DNA from: Pseudomonas sp. PDNC002
GTDB taxonomy: Bacteria > Pseudomonadota > Gammaproteobacteria > Pseudomonadales > Pseudomonadaceae
Assembly (NCBI RefSeq): GCF_016919445.1
Contig: NZ_CP070356.1
Location: 2,326,001-2,390,000, forward strand
Direction: 5' to 3'
DNA: 64,000 nt
Part shown: positions 1-9,197 of the stretch, piece by piece
Numbering within the stretch: position 1 is the first letter of the stretch
Layout of the letters: every line of letters begins with the position of its first letter
Program-made: the position numbers and the translations under genes
The notes under the pieces: generated by a model
Seen by the model: only the letters and a program-made list of their open reading frames with translations
Database searches by the model: none
Told to the model about the DNA's origin: nothing

Positions 1-1
1 C

Positions 2-100
2 GACAGCGAAGAACAGGCGGCAGTCCGGCAGCGCATGCCGATTGCCCGGCACAGAAGATTTTTCCCGCCGGTCGAACCACGACCGGCGCGTACGGAGTGA
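2..100 (+). CDS. C-terminal end of a carbon-nitrogen hydrolase (nitrilase-like), 5' truncated by window
   Basis: An open frame runs from base 2 to a TGA at 98-100 and gives 32 residues with the stretch [14 protein letters not shown] tail of the form R-x-x-MP-x-x-x-HRR is typical of the extreme C-terminus of nitrilase superfamily amidases, and a nitrilase-family gene precedes tldD in P. aeruginosa (recalled synteny). The catalytic Glu-Lys-Cys residues lie outside the window, so the call rests on the tail and context only. The stop codon is 2 nt before the tldD start, which suggests co-transcription. Confidence 0.6.
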   Translation, partial: DSEEQAAVRQRMPIARHRRFFPPVEPRPARTE

Positions 101-102
101 AT

Positions 103-1545
103 ATGAGCGAACTGTTGTCATCCGTCAGCCAGCACCTGCTGGTCCCCGGTGGTCTGGATATCGACCAGCTGTCGCCGATCCTGCACGAGCTGAGCGGCCC
201 CGGTATCGATGCCGCGGACCTGTACTTCCAGAGCCAGGTCTCCGAGTCCTGGATGCTGGAGGACGGCATCGTCAAGGAAGGCAGCTTCCACATGGACCAG
301 GGTGTCGGCGTGCGCGCGCAGTCCGGCGAGAAGACCGGCTTCGCCTACAGCAACGCGATCAACCATGAAGCGCTGATCCAGGCTGCCCGCGCTGCCCGCT
401 CGATCTCCCGTGCCGGCCAGAACGGCAAGGTGCAGGCGTTCAACGCCGTGGTGCCGACTCGTCTCTACGCCGGCGAAAACCCACTGGACGTGATGAGCCG
501 CGCGGAGAAGGTCGAGCTGCTGCAGAAGATCGACGCCGCCACCCGCGCCCTCGACCCGCGCATCCAGCAGGTCACCGTCAGCCTCGCCGGTGTCTGGGAC
601 AAGGTGCTGATCGCCGCGGCGGACGGCTCGCTGGCTGCGGACATCCGCCCGCTGGTGCGCTTCAACGTCAGCGTCATCGTCGAGCAGAATGGTCGCCGCG
701 AGCGCGGCGGTCACGGCGGCGGCGGTCGCACCGACTACAAATACTTCCTCCAGGAAGACCGCGCCATGGGTTACGCCCGCGAGGCGCTGCGCCAGGCGCT
801 GGTCAACCTCGAAGCCGTTCCCGCGCCGGCTGGCAGCCTGCCGGTGGTGATGGGCGCCGGCTGGTCCGGCGTGCTGCTGCATGAAGCCGTGGGCCACGGC
901 CTGGAAGGCGACTTCAACCGCAAGGGCAGCTCGAACTACAGCGGACGCATCGGCGAGAAGGTCGCGTCCAGCCTGTGCACCATCGTCGATGACGGCACCA
1001 TCGCCGGCCGCCGTGGCTCGCTGTCGGTGGACGACGAGGGTACGCCGACCCACTGCAACGTGCTGATCGAGAACGGCATCCTCAAGGGCTACATGCAGGA
1101 CAAGCTCAACGCCCGCCTGATGGGTGTGGCGCGCACCGGCAATGGTCGCCGCGAGTCCTATGCGCACCTGCCGATGCCGCGCATGACCAACACCTACATG
1201 CTGGCCGGGCAGAGCGATCCGGAAGAAATCATCGCCAGCGTCGAGCGCGGGATCTACTGCGCGAACCTGGGTGGCGGTCAGGTGGACATCACCAGCGGCA
1301 AGTTCGTCTTTGCCACCAGCGAGGCCTACCTGATCGAGAACGGCAAGATCACTCGCCCGGTGAAGGGCGCGACCCTGATCGGCAACGGTCCGGAAGTGAT
1401 GAGCCGGGTATCCATGGTCGGCAACGACCTGGCGCTGGACAGCGGCGTGGGCACTTGCGGCAAGGACGGCCAGTCCGTGCCAGTCGGTGTCGGTCAGCCG
1501 ACCCTGAAGATCGATGCGATTACCGTAGGCGGCACGGGCGCCTGA
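103..1545 (+). CDS. tldD: TldD, subunit of the TldD/TldE zinc metalloprotease
   Basis: 480 residues, the usual length for TldD. TldD and TldE (PmbA) form a heterodimeric protease that degrades unfolded peptides and, in E. coli, matures microcin B17 and affects CcdA turnover. The catalytic zinc motif HEAVGH is at about residues 260-265, and the conserved late Cys of GTCGKDGQ (about residue 452) fits the third zinc ligand known for TldD. The ATG at 103 was chosen because GGAG at 94-97 sits 5 nt upstream; a GTG two codons earlier would overlap that site. The partner tldE lies at 2227 on the same strand beyond the opposite-strand darP. Assignment is firm from motif, length and neighbourhood. Confidence 0.96.
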   Translation: MSELLSSVSQHLLVPGGLDIDQLSPILHELSGPGIDAADLYFQSQVSESWMLEDGIVKEGSFHMDQGVGVRAQSGEKTGFAYSNAINHEALIQAARAARSISRAGQNGKVQAFNAVVPTRLYAGENPLDVMSRAEKVELLQKIDAATRALDPRIQQVTVSLAGVWDKVLIAAADGSLAADIRPLVRFNVSVIVEQNGRRERGGHGGGGRTDYKYFLQEDRAMGYAREALRQALVNLEAVPAPAGSLPVVMGAGWSGVLLHEAVGHGLEGDFNRKGSSNYSGRIGEKVASSLCTIVDDGTIAGRRGSLSVDDEGTPTHCNVLIENGILKGYMQDKLNARLMGVARTGNGRRESYAHLPMPRMTNTYMLAGQSDPEEIIASVERGIYCANLGGGQVDITSGKFVFATSEAYLIENGKITRPVKGATLIGNGPEVMSRVSMVGNDLALDSGVGTCGKDGQSVPVGVGQPTLKIDAITVGGTGA

Positions 1546-1585
1546 AGCCGTTGCCGATGACGCTGGAGGGGAGGGACGCGGCTGC

Positions 1586-2110
1586 TCAGCGCAGGCCGCG
1601 TTTGAGCTCGTCCAGCTCGCGGATGTACTTGAAGATCTTCCGCGCCGCGGCTGGAGGCTTGTTGTGAGCGGCCTCGTGCTGGGCATGGCGGATCAGTTGG
1701 AGCAAGTGCTGGCGGTCGCTCTCGGGGTATTCGCCGAAGAACGCCGACAGGGCCGCGTCGCCGCCGGTGATCAGGTGGTCGCGCCAACGCTCCAGGGCGT
1801 GGAAGCGTTCGTTGTATTGGCGGGTGGAGCTGTCTACCTGTTCCAGGAGGGCGACGATGGCGTCGATGTCCTGGTCGCGCATCAGCTTGCCGATGAACTG
1901 CCGGTGGCGCTTCTTGGCGGCATTGGCCTTGTGCTTGGGTGCTTCGTCCAGTGCGCGGCGCAGCGGATCGGTGAGCGGCATGCGGTCCAGCAGGTCCGGC
2001 TTGAGCGTCGTCAGGCGCTCGCCGAGGTCCTGCAGGGCGTGCAGCTCGCGTTTAACTTGCGACTTGCTCTTCTCATCGAAGGACGAGTCGTCATCGTGAA
2101 TTTCAGCCAT
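1586..2110 (-). CDS. darP: DarP (YjgA), ribosome-associated 50S maturation factor
   Basis: 174 residues, highly charged and predicted mostly helical, with an acidic start ([10 protein letters not shown]), the conserved block [11 protein letters not shown] in the centre and a basic C-terminus ([14 protein letters not shown]). This is the DUF615/YjgA family, renamed DarP in E. coli, which binds late 50S precursors and helps peptidyl-transferase-centre maturation. The ATG at 2110 is preferred over upstream in-frame starts because family members begin this way; the longer frame would run over the tldE leader. It is convergent with tldD (40-nt gap, no clear terminator) and divergent from tldE (116 nt). 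Confidence 0.92.
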   Translation of the reverse strand: MAEIHDDDSSFDEKSKSQVKRELHALQDLGERLTTLKPDLLDRMPLTDPLRRALDEAPKHKANAAKKRHRQFIGKLMRDQDIDAIVALLEQVDSSTRQYNERFHALERWRDHLITGGDAALSAFFGEYPESDRQHLLQLIRHAQHEAAHNKPPAAARKIFKYIRELDELKRGLR

Positions 2111-2226
2111 GGCGGGGGTCTCGTTGAAAACGCCGCCATGATAACGAGTCAGGGGCCGCTTGTCCGGCCCGCGCCGGTCCTCGCCGCTTGAAGGCAGGGT
2201 CGGACCATGAACAGGAGAGGCATGCA

Positions 2227-3576
2227 ATGAGCGAACACAACCCGGCAGTGAGCCCGGAGGTTCTTCCCGAACTGCGCGAGCAGGTCGAGCGGATCATCGC
2301 CGAGGCCACCCGGCAAGGCGCCAGCGCCTGCGAAGTGGCGGTATCGGTGGAGCAGGGGCTTTCGACCTCGGTGCGCCAGGGTGAAGTCGAGACTGTCGAG
2401 TTCAACCGCGACCAGGGCTTTGGCATCACCCTCTACGTTGGTCAACGCAAGGGCTCGGCGAGTACCTCGGCCACCGGCGCGGATGCCATCCGCGAAACCG
2501 TGGCGGCAGCATTGGCTATTGCCAAGCACGCTTCCGAGGACGATTGCGCCGGGCTGGCCGATCCGGCGCTGATGGCCCGCGACCTGCCGGACCTGGACCT
2601 GTACCACGGCTGGTCGATCACCCCCGACCAGGCCATCGAGCGCGCCCTGGCGTGCGAGGCTGCGGCGTTCGCCGCCGACAAGCGCGTCACCAAGGCCGAC
2701 GGCACTACGCTGAACACCCACCAGGGCTGCCGCGTCTACGGCAACAGCCATGGCTTCGTTGGCGGCTATGCCAGCACCCGCCACAGCCTGAGTTGCGTGA
2801 TGATCGCCGAAGGTGAAGGGCAGATGCAGCGCGACTACTGGTACGACGTAAACCGTCGCGGCGAGCTGCTGGCTACCCCCGAATCCATCGGTCGCCGCGC
2901 CGCCGAGCGCGCCGCCAGCCGCCTGGGCGCCCGCCCGGTGCCAACCGCCGAAGTGCCGGTGCTGTTCGCCCCGGAGGTCGCGGTCGGCCTGTTCGGCCAC
3001 TTCCTCGGCGCCATCTCCGGCGGCAGTCTGTACCGCAAGTCGTCCTTCCTCGAAGGTGCGCTGGGCCAGCGGCTGTTCCCGGAATGGTTGACCCTGGACG
3101 AGCGCCCGCTGTTGCGCGGCGCGCTGGGCAGCGCCTCGTTCGACAACGACGGCCTGGCCACCTATGCCAAGTCGTTCGTGGAAGGTGGTGAGCTGGTCTC
3201 CTACGTGCTTGGCACCTACTCCGGGCGCAAGCTGGGCATGCCCAGCACGGCCAACTCCGGTGGCGTGCACAACCTGTTCGTCAGCCATGGCGATGAAGAC
3301 CAGGCTGCCCTGATCCGCCGCATGGGCCGTGGCCTGCTGGTCACCGAACTGATGGGGCAGGGCGTCAACCTGGTGACCGGCGACTATTCCCGTGGCGCCG
3401 GCGGCTACTGGGTAGAGAACGGCGAAATCCAGTTCCCGGTACAGGAAGTCACCATCGCCGCCAACCTGCGCGATTTGTTCCGCAACATCGTCGCCATCGG
3501 CAACGATGTGGAGTACCGCGGCAACCTGCATACCGGTTCCGTGCTCATCGAAAAGATGATGGTCGCCGGCAACTGA
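2227..3576 (+). CDS. pmbA: TldE/PmbA, TldD partner subunit
   Basis: 449 residues, matching the 450-residue E. coli PmbA. It shares the TldD fold but has no HExxxH motif: where TldD has the zinc site this protein reads [19 protein letters not shown], as expected for the non-catalytic partner that completes the proteolytic chamber. The ATG at 2227 follows AGGAGAGG at 2213-2220 with 6-nt spacing, which decides against longer in-frame starts. The C-terminal block with [13 protein letters not shown] is typical of the family. Linkage of tldD and pmbA within 1 kb supports joint function. Confidence 0.95.
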   Translation: MSEHNPAVSPEVLPELREQVERIIAEATRQGASACEVAVSVEQGLSTSVRQGEVETVEFNRDQGFGITLYVGQRKGSASTSATGADAIRETVAAALAIAKHASEDDCAGLADPALMARDLPDLDLYHGWSITPDQAIERALACEAAAFAADKRVTKADGTTLNTHQGCRVYGNSHGFVGGYASTRHSLSCVMIAEGEGQMQRDYWYDVNRRGELLATPESIGRRAAERAASRLGARPVPTAEVPVLFAPEVAVGLFGHFLGAISGGSLYRKSSFLEGALGQRLFPEWLTLDERPLLRGALGSASFDNDGLATYAKSFVEGGELVSYVLGTYSGRKLGMPSTANSGGVHNLFVSHGDEDQAALIRRMGRGLLVTELMGQGVNLVTGDYSRGAGGYWVENGEIQFPVQEVTIAANLRDLFRNIVAIGNDVEYRGNLHTGSVLIEKMMVAGN

Positions 3577-3584
3577 TACACCCG

Positions 3585-3605
3585 CCGCGGCCTGTCTGGC
3601 CGCGG
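3585..3605 (+). other. GC-rich hairpin just after pmbA
   Basis: CCGCGGCC at 3585-3592 pairs perfectly with GGCCGCGG at 3598-3605 around a 5-nt loop, 8 nt after the pmbA stop. There is no T tract after it, so on its own it is a transcript 3'-end stabiliser or pause site rather than a complete terminator. A real terminator follows at 3640. Confidence 0.5.
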
Positions 3606-3639
3606 CTTCCCCGCTGTTCTCGAAGCCTTTCTCCAGACG

Positions 3640-3678
3640 AGCCGCCCTGCGCATTGCGTTGGGCGGCTTGTTTTTTTG
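3640..3678 (+). terminator. Rho-independent terminator after pmbA
   Basis: AGCCGCCC at 3640-3647 pairs with GGGCGGCT at 3661-3668, and a run of seven T follows at 3671-3677. It separates pmbA from the Fur-controlled fagA operon, so that the latter starts from its own promoter. Confidence 0.85.
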
Positions 3679-3690
3679 ATTCTCGCAAAC

Positions 3691-3709
3691 AATAATCAAT
3701 CTCATTATC
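3691..3709 (+). promoter_or_regulatory. Fur box upstream of fagA
   Basis: AATAATCAATCTCATTATC matches the 19-bp Fur consensus GATAATGATAATCATTATC at 14 of 19 positions, including the whole CATTATC right half. It ends 15 nt before the fagA ATG, in an AT-rich patch (about 3680-3718) unlike the surrounding sequence, where bound Fur would cover the promoter. Iron repression of the fagA-fumC-orfX-sodA operon by Fur is established in P. aeruginosa; the exact -10 and -35 cannot be fixed by eye. Confidence 0.88.
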
Positions 3710-3724
3710 GATTATGGGATTGCC

Positions 3725-4108
3725 ATGTTTGCCGAAATCGACAGCTCGATCACCGACCGCTGGTACCGACTGGGCACCCGCATCCGCTGTGCGCTGGAGC
3801 CGGACGAGCCGCGCCTGGTGGAGCAATACCTCGGCGAAGCACGCTACCTGGCGGCCTGGGAGCCGGTGCCGGCCTGGCGCCTGTTCGAGAAGTGCTACCA
3901 ACTGCTGCTCGACAGCAGTCGCGACATCGCACTGCCCTGGCATTGGCGCGTGCTCTGCCTGGACCACGCCTATCTCCCCCTGCGCGAACTGCAACGCCTG
4001 GCGACCTCTTCCGTCCAGCGTCAACGCCTGAGCCTGCTGGCCCGGCGCATGGCGCAGCAGGAGATGGCGCCTTCCCTGAAGCTGCAAGAAGGAATCGAGA
4101 ATGACTGA
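3725..4108 (+). CDS. fagA: FagA, fumC-associated protein of the iron-starvation operon
   Basis: 127 residues with no signal peptide or membrane segment, rich in Trp, Leu and Arg and predicted helical. The region PWHWRVLCLDHAYLPL (about residues 77-92) concentrates His, Cys and aromatic residues, but no known metal motif is seen. It is first in the operon behind a Fur box and overlaps fumC by 8 nt, so the two are translationally coupled. The name follows the P. aeruginosa operon fagA-fumC-orfX-sodA. The molecular function is unknown; a role in the iron-limited state is inferred from context only. Confidence 0.85.
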   Translation: MFAEIDSSITDRWYRLGTRIRCALEPDEPRLVEQYLGEARYLAAWEPVPAWRLFEKCYQLLLDSSRDIALPWHWRVLCLDHAYLPLRELQRLATSSVQRQRLSLLARRMAQQEMAPSLKLQEGIEND

Positions 4109-5492
4109 CAGCCGTATCGAACGCGACAGCATGGGCGAACTGGAGGTGCCGATTGCGGCGCTCTACGGAGCCCAGACGCAGCGGGCGGTGAACAACTTCC
4201 CGGTGAGTGGCCAGCGCATGCCGCGTCCGTTCATTCGCGCGCTGCTGCTGGCCAAGGCCGCGGCGGCGCGGGCCAACGTCAGCCTGGAACAGCTGGACGC
4301 GGAGGCCGGTGCCGCGATTGTCGCCGCCTGCGAGGAACTGCTGGCGGGCGATCTGCAGCAGCACTTCCCGGTGGACGTATTCCAGACCGGTTCGGGCACC
4401 AGCTCGAACATGAACGCCAACGAGGTGGTCGCCACCCTGGCCAGCCTTCGCCTGGGCAAGCCGGTCAACGCCAATGACCAGGTCAACTGCGGGCAGAGCA
4501 GCAACGACATCATTCCCTCGACCATCCACATCAGTGCGGCGCTGGAGATCCACCAGCACCTGTTGCCAGCGCTGGACCACCTGCACGCCACCCTGGAGAA
4601 GAAGGCCAAGGCCGTGCACCAGCACGTGAAGACCGGCCGCACTCACCTGATGGATGCCATGCCGGTACGCCTGAGCCAGGTGCTTGGCGGCTGGGCGCAA
4701 CAGGTGCGCCAGGCGTCGCAGGGCATCGAAGGTCAATTGCCGGCGCTGCAGCAGCTCGCCCAGGGCGGCACGGCTGTCGGCACCGGCGTGAATGCGCATC
4801 CTCAGTTTGCCGCACGCTTCTGCGAGGAACTCAACGGTCTGACTGGTCTGGTGTTCCGCCCTGGTGACGACTTCTTCGCGCTGATCGGCGCCCAGGACAT
4901 TGCCGTGGCCACCTCCGGTCAGCTCAAGGCCCTGGCGGTGGCGCTGATGAAGATCGCCAACGACCTGCGCTGGATGAACTCCGGCCCGCTCGCCGGCCTC
5001 GCCGAGATCGAACTGGAAGCACTGCAGCCGGGATCCTCGATCATGCCGGGCAAGGTCAACCCGGTGATCCCGGAAGCCACCGCCATGGTCGCCGCCCAGG
5101 TCATGGGCAACGACACCACCATTGCCGTCGCCGGCCAGTCGGGCAACTTCGAGCTGAACGTGATGCTGCCGGTGATCGCTGACAACCTGCTGCACAGTAT
5201 CCATCTGCTGGCCAACGTCAGCCGTCTGCTGGCGGACAAGGCCATCGCCAGCTTCAAGGTCAACGAGGCGAGCCTGCGCGAGGCGCTGTCGCGCAATCCG
5301 ATCCTGGTTACCGCGCTGAACCCGATCATCGGCTACCAGAAGGCCGCGGAGATCGCCAAGCAGGCCTACCGAGAAGGGCGGCCGATCATCGAGGTTGCGC
5401 TTGAGTTCTCTGCTTTAGAGGGCATCGACCTGGACCGCGCCCGCCTTGAGCAACTGCTCAATCCCGAGAAGCTCACCGCCGGTGGACTCTGA
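4101..5492 (+). CDS. fumC: Class II fumarate hydratase, Fe-S independent
   Basis: 463 residues. Fumarase C interconverts fumarate and malate in the TCA cycle without an iron-sulfur cluster, so it replaces the class I enzyme when iron is short. Superfamily hallmarks are present: the signature loop GSSIMPGKVNP at about residues 311-321, the catalytic His in GRTHLMDAMPV (about His182), and TGSGTSSNMNANEV earlier. The start overlaps fagA by 8 nt. It lies behind a Fur box with Mn superoxide dismutase downstream, the classic iron-sparing arrangement. The class II fold is shared with aspartase and argininosuccinate lyase, but the motifs and operon make fumarase the clear call. Confidence 0.97.
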   Translation: MTDSRIERDSMGELEVPIAALYGAQTQRAVNNFPVSGQRMPRPFIRALLLAKAAAARANVSLEQLDAEAGAAIVAACEELLAGDLQQHFPVDVFQTGSGTSSNMNANEVVATLASLRLGKPVNANDQVNCGQSSNDIIPSTIHISAALEIHQHLLPALDHLHATLEKKAKAVHQHVKTGRTHLMDAMPVRLSQVLGGWAQQVRQASQGIEGQLPALQQLAQGGTAVGTGVNAHPQFAARFCEELNGLTGLVFRPGDDFFALIGAQDIAVATSGQLKALAVALMKIANDLRWMNSGPLAGLAEIELEALQPGSSIMPGKVNPVIPEATAMVAAQVMGNDTTIAVAGQSGNFELNVMLPVIADNLLHSIHLLANVSRLLADKAIASFKVNEASLREALSRNPILVTALNPIIGYQKAAEIAKQAYREGRPIIEVALEFSALEGIDLDRARLEQLLNPEKLTAGGL

Positions 5493-5518
5493 GTCCGCCG
5501 CCACTGGAGGAAAATGCC

Positions 5519-5968
5519 ATGCGTCATTGGCAACGCACCATCGAACTGGGCAACCGCTGCTTCATTCGTAACGAGCTGATCGATGCCCGTGAGCATTACC
5601 TCCACGCGCTGGCGCTGGCCCAGGTCCTGCTGGACCGTTGGCACGACCCGGAGGAAGCCGTGATGGCGTTTGTCATCTCCCACCACAACCTCGGCGACCT
5701 GCACCTGCAACTCGGCCAGCCGGAGGAAACCGCCGAGTACCTGTGCGCCTGCCACGAGCGGCTGCTGGTGCTGGGCGAGGACCTGCGCAAATGTTCGGAC
5801 CTGCGCGCCGCGGCGGTGCAGCACAGCCGGCGTACCTACGTCGAGTTGCTCAACTTCATCGGCGAGCACGGCACCTATCCGCGCACCCAGCGCCTGTTAC
5901 GTCGCCAGGGCGCGGTGGAACTGCGTCCGGGCCTGTTCACCGCCGTTCAATCGATGCGTTATCACTGA
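5519..5968 (+). CDS. Uncharacterised TPR-like protein (orfX) between fumC and sodA
   Basis: 149 residues, cytoplasmic and helical. Two stretches resemble tetratricopeptide helices: residues about 5-40 ([19 protein letters not shown]) and about 50-85 ([20 protein letters not shown]), the second followed by a Cys/His cluster (CACHERLL). The ATG at 5519 follows GGAGG at 5506-5510. It sits 26 nt after fumC and 32 nt before sodA, so it belongs to the Fur operon and corresponds to the gene called orfX in P. aeruginosa. TPR folds usually mediate protein contacts; a partner cannot be named. No enzyme motif was recognised. Confidence 0.85.
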   Translation: MRHWQRTIELGNRCFIRNELIDAREHYLHALALAQVLLDRWHDPEEAVMAFVISHHNLGDLHLQLGQPEETAEYLCACHERLLVLGEDLRKCSDLRAAAVQHSRRTYVELLNFIGEHGTYPRTQRLLRRQGAVELRPGLFTAVQSMRYH

Positions 5969-6000
5969 GTCGATGCGCTACTGCTGAAGAAGGTTCGAAG

Positions 6001-6627
6001 ATGCCTCACGTCCTGCCTGCCTTGCCCTATGCCTACGATGCGCTGGAACCGCACATCGATGCGCAGACCATGGAAATCCATCACAGCAAGCACCACCAGA
6101 CCTACATCAACAACCTCAATGCCGCGCTGGAGGGCACCGAGTTCGCCGACGTTCCGGTGGAAGAGCTGCTGCAGAAGCTTGAGAGCCTGCCCCAGGCGCT
6201 GCGCGCCGGAGTGGTCAACAACGGCGGCGGCCACGCCAATCATTCGCTGTTCTGGACCGTGATGGCGCCGCACGGTGGCGGCCAGCCGCAGGAAGAACTG
6301 CGCCAGGCCATCGACAGCGAACTGGGCGGCTACGACGCGTTCTGCCAGGCCTTCACCAAGGCCGCACTGACGCGCTTCGGTAGCGGTTGGGCGTGGCTGA
6401 GCGTCGATCCGCAGGGCAAGCTGGTGGTGGAAAGCACCGGCAACCAGGACAGCCCGCTGATGCAGGGCAACCTGCCGATCCTCGGCCTGGACGTCTGGGA
6501 GCACGCCTATTACCTGCGCTACCAGAACCGCCGGCCGGAATACATCGCGGCCTTCTACAACGTGGTCGCCTGGCCGGAGGTGCTGCGGCGCTACCGTCTG
6601 GCGCTGCAGGCGCGGGGACAAGGATGA
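6001..6627 (+). CDS. sodA: Superoxide dismutase, Mn type
   Basis: 208 residues; converts superoxide to oxygen and hydrogen peroxide in the cytoplasm. The four metal ligands are visible: His27 (EIHHSKHHQ), His81 (ANHSLFW), Asp164 and His168 (DVWEHAYYL). The GGGHANH context and the Gln in the GNQDSPLM block favour the manganese enzyme over the iron form. The ATG at 6001 follows AGAAGG about 8 nt upstream. As last member of the Fur-boxed operon it should be made under iron limitation, when the Fe-SOD cannot be loaded. The closely following ZIP transporter gene may supply its metal. Confidence 0.97.
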   Translation: MPHVLPALPYAYDALEPHIDAQTMEIHHSKHHQTYINNLNAALEGTEFADVPVEELLQKLESLPQALRAGVVNNGGGHANHSLFWTVMAPHGGGQPQEELRQAIDSELGGYDAFCQAFTKAALTRFGSGWAWLSVDPQGKLVVESTGNQDSPLMQGNLPILGLDVWEHAYYLRYQNRRPEYIAAFYNVVAWPEVLRRYRLALQARGQG

Positions 6628-6643
6628 AACCGAAGGCCGTCCC

Positions 6644-7543
6644 ATGCGTCTGATCGTGCAGAGTCTGCGTGAGAGCGGAGGACGCAACGTGCGTTGGTTG
6701 CTGGGACTGATCATTGTCCTCGGCGGCGGTCTGCTGGTGGCCCAGCACTTGATGCTGCTGGCGCGATTGTCGCTGTCCGCACCGATGTATCTCGCCCTGC
6801 ATGGCGGCATGCTCTGCGCGCTCGGGACCGCCCTGGGCGCGCTGCCCGTGCTGCTGGTGCGCAGCATGCCGGCGCGGATCGCCGACGCCATGCTCGGATT
6901 CGGCGCCGGCGTGATGCTGGCAGCCACCGCATTCTCGCTGTTGCTCCCCGCGCTGGAGGCGGCTGAAGCCTCGGGCCGGCCCACGTGGCTGGCTTCGTTG
7001 CTGGTCAGCCTCGGCCTGGCGCTGGGGGCCTTCGGTCTCGCGGTATTCGGCCGAGTGCTCGAGGACGCGCAGGCCAATATCCAGGGCGTCGCTGATGGAA
7101 AGGTGCCCGCGCGAATCCTGCTGTTCGTCGCGGCCATCGTCCTGCACAACATTCCCGAAGGCATGGCCGTGGGTGTCGCGGCCGGCGGGGAAGTGCAAGG
7201 CGCCAGCGGCCTTGCGCTGGGCATCGCGCTGCAGGACGTGCCTGAGGGGCTGGCGATCGCGCTGGTACTCGCGGGGGCGGGCGTGTCGCGCGGCAAGGCG
7301 GCGCTGGCGGGAGCCGCTTCCGGGCTGGTCGAGCCGCTGTTCGCGGTGCTCTGCGCCTGGCTGATTGGCATCTCGCGGATGTTCCTGCCCTGGGGGCTGG
7401 CCGCTGCGGCGGGCGCAATGCTCTATGTGGTGGTGCGCGAGATCATTCCCGAATCCCAGCGCCGCGGTCATGCGGCACAGGCCACCCAGGGGCTGATCAT
7501 TGGCTTCTGTCTGATGATGGTGCTGGATACGTCGCTGGGCTGA
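6644..7543 (+). CDS. ZIP-family divalent metal transporter
   Basis: 299 residues and about eight hydrophobic segments. ZIP hallmarks are HNIPEGMAVGVAAGG (about residues 168-182, helix 4 metal site) and QDVPEGLAIALVLAG in helix 5. Family members import Zn, Fe or Mn into the cytoplasm; selectivity cannot be read from sequence. The gene starts 16 nt after the sodA stop on the same strand with no terminator between, so it is probably read through from the Fur-controlled operon, which makes Mn or Fe supply a reasonable guess. The 6644 ATG has only a weak upstream GAAGG; a start further in, near 6690, is possible. It ends 12 nt from the convergent ptsO. Confidence 0.88.
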   Translation: MRLIVQSLRESGGRNVRWLLGLIIVLGGGLLVAQHLMLLARLSLSAPMYLALHGGMLCALGTALGALPVLLVRSMPARIADAMLGFGAGVMLAATAFSLLLPALEAAEASGRPTWLASLLVSLGLALGAFGLAVFGRVLEDAQANIQGVADGKVPARILLFVAAIVLHNIPEGMAVGVAAGGEVQGASGLALGIALQDVPEGLAIALVLAGAGVSRGKAALAGAASGLVEPLFAVLCAWLIGISRMFLPWGLAAAAGAMLYVVVREIIPESQRRGHAAQATQGLIIGFCLMMVLDTSLG

Positions 7544-7555
7544 GTGCCCGGCGCG

Positions 7556-7828
7556 TCACTCGCCTTCGTCGAAGTAGTTGTTGATCAGGTCGACCAGCGC
7601 CTTCAGCGCTTCGTCTTCCTGCTCGCCTTCGGCGGCGAGGTGCAGATTGGTGCCCTTGCCGGCAGCGAGCATCATCACGGCCATGATGCTCTTGCCGTCC
7701 ACCGTGCTCTCCGGATTGCGCCCCACGCGAACCTGGCAGGGATAACGTCCCGCGACGCCGACGAATTTGGCTGCCGCACGGGCGTGCAGGCCAAGCTTGT
7801 TGATGATGGTGACTTCGAGGGCGGGCAT
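7556..7828 (-). CDS. ptsO: NPr, phosphocarrier HPr of the nitrogen PTS
   Basis: 90 residues, an HPr-fold protein. The phosphorylated His15 lies in the motif LGLHARAAAKFV, and the second conserved site is DGKSIMAVMML around Ser47. NPr accepts phosphate from PtsP (not in this window) and passes it to PtsN, linking nitrogen and carbon status to regulation. It is last in the rpoN-hpf-ptsN-rapZ-ptsO set, 33 nt after rapZ, the standard Pseudomonas order. No terminator is visible in the 12-nt convergent gap. Confidence 0.96.
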   Translation of the reverse strand: MPALEVTIINKLGLHARAAAKFVGVAGRYPCQVRVGRNPESTVDGKSIMAVMMLAAGKGTNLHLAAEGEQEDEALKALVDLINNYFDEGE

Positions 7829-7861
7829 CGCGAGGGGCTGTCCTTTTGTTGTCTGTCGCTG

Positions 7862-8719
7862 CTAGCTCAGGTCGCGGTGGCGAATCTGCACGTTGGTGAG
7901 GGTGTCCTTGAGGGCCCGGCCAATACGCTCGGCCAGGTAGGTCGAGCGGTGCTGACCACCGGTACAACCGATGGCGATGGTGACGTAGGCCCGGTTGCTC
8001 GCGGCGAAGCGCGGCAGCCATTTGTTCAGGTAGCCGAGGATATCCTGGTACATCTCCTCGACGTCGGGTTGCGCGGCCAGGTACTCCTGCACTTCCACAT
8101 CCAGCCCGGTGTGCTCGCGCAGTTCCGGCTTCCAGTAGGGGTTGGGCAGGCAGCGCACGTCGAACACCAGGTCGGCGTCCACCGGCATGCCGCGCTTGAA
8201 ACCGAAGGATTCGACCAGGAACGCGGTGCCCAGTTCGGGCTTGTTCAGCAGGCGCAGCTTGAGTACGTCGCGCAGCTGATACAGGTTCAGGTTCGTGGTG
8301 TTGAGCTTGAGGTCGGCCAGGTCGGCGATGGGCGCCAACAGGCTCGTTTCGTCGCCAATGGCTTCGGCCAGCGAGCGGGTGTCGTTGGTCAGCGGGTGGC
8401 GGCGGCGCGTCTCGGAGAAACGCTTGAGAAGGGTTTCATCGTCCGCATCGAGATACAGGACGTCGCACTGAATGTGCTTGTCGCGCGCTTCCTGCAACAG
8501 TTCCGGGAAGCGTTGCAGTTGGCTGGGCAAGTTGCGTGCATCAATGGAGACCGCAACCTGCGGGTGCAGCAGTTCGGTGTGTAGCAGCGCGCGCTGGGCC
8601 AGATCCGGAAGGAGGCTTGCCGGCAGGTTATCGATACAGTAGAAGCCGTTGTCCTCGAGCACATTGAGCGCGGTGCTCTTGCCCGAGCCGGACCTTCCAC
8701 TGATGATGATCAGGCGCAT
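7862..8719 (-). CDS. rapZ: RapZ, RNase adapter / nucleotide-binding protein
   Basis: 285 residues. The Walker A motif GRSGSGKST is at residues 8-16, and the C-terminal half carries the conserved block [18 protein letters not shown]. In E. coli RapZ targets the sRNA GlmZ to RNase E and thereby controls GlmS and amino-sugar supply. Whether the same sRNA circuit exists in Pseudomonas is not shown here. The start is 2 nt from the ptsN stop, so the two are tightly coupled. Confidence 0.95.
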   Translation of the reverse strand: MRLIIISGRSGSGKSTALNVLEDNGFYCIDNLPASLLPDLAQRALLHTELLHPQVAVSIDARNLPSQLQRFPELLQEARDKHIQCDVLYLDADDETLLKRFSETRRRHPLTNDTRSLAEAIGDETSLLAPIADLADLKLNTTNLNLYQLRDVLKLRLLNKPELGTAFLVESFGFKRGMPVDADLVFDVRCLPNPYWKPELREHTGLDVEVQEYLAAQPDVEEMYQDILGYLNKWLPRFAASNRAYVTIAIGCTGGQHRSTYLAERIGRALKDTLTNVQIRHRDLS

Positions 8720-8721
8720 GA

Positions 8722-9189
8722 TCAGTGCCCGTTGTTCTGGAAGTCCACGACGATCCGGTACAGGTCCTCGCCGTTGGCGGCGTGGCGCAGGCGGTCGCGG
8801 ACGTCGGAACGGTCGAGCATGGAAGCGATCTGCCGGAGCAGTTCCAGGTGCTCCTCGGTAGCGGCTTCCGGCACCAGCAGCACGAACACCAGGTCCACCG
8901 GAGCGCCGTCGAGGGCGTCGAAGTCTACCGGGTGGTCAAGGTGCAGGATGGCGCTGATGGGCGACTGGCAGCCGGGGAGGCGGCAGTGCGGAATGGCGAT
9001 GCCATTGCCGAAACCGGTGGAGCCCAGGCGTTCCCGGGCCACCAGGCTGTCGAAGATGTCTTGGGAATCGAAACCCGGCAGCTCGCGAGCCACCAGGTTG
9101 GCGATTTGTTCGAGGACACGTTTCTTGCTGCCGCCCGGCACGTTCACGAGGGAACGGCCGGGGGTCAGGATTTGCTCAAGTCGGATCAT
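8722..9189 (-). CDS. ptsN: PtsN, EIIA-Ntr regulatory phosphoacceptor
   Basis: 155 residues, the fructose-type EIIA fold. The phosphoaccepting His68 is in [10 protein letters not shown], and [14 protein letters not shown] is the family signature. PtsN is the terminal acceptor of the PtsP-PtsO-PtsN relay; its phosphorylation state influences potassium transport, sigma-54 promoters and carbon storage in Pseudomonas. The gene begins 8 nt after hpf and shares the rpoN operon, consistent with its link to sigma-54 physiology. Confidence 0.97.
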   Translation of the reverse strand: MIRLEQILTPGRSLVNVPGGSKKRVLEQIANLVARELPGFDSQDIFDSLVARERLGSTGFGNGIAIPHCRLPGCQSPISAILHLDHPVDFDALDGAPVDLVFVLLVPEAATEEHLELLRQIASMLDRSDVRDRLRHAANGEDLYRIVVDFQNNGH

Positions 9190-9197
9190 AGAGGGGG

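Noticed and set aside
118-1686. 522-codon frame antisense to tldD
   Set aside because: Runs across both tldD and the end of darP; no motif, and the plus-strand gene carries HEAVGH.
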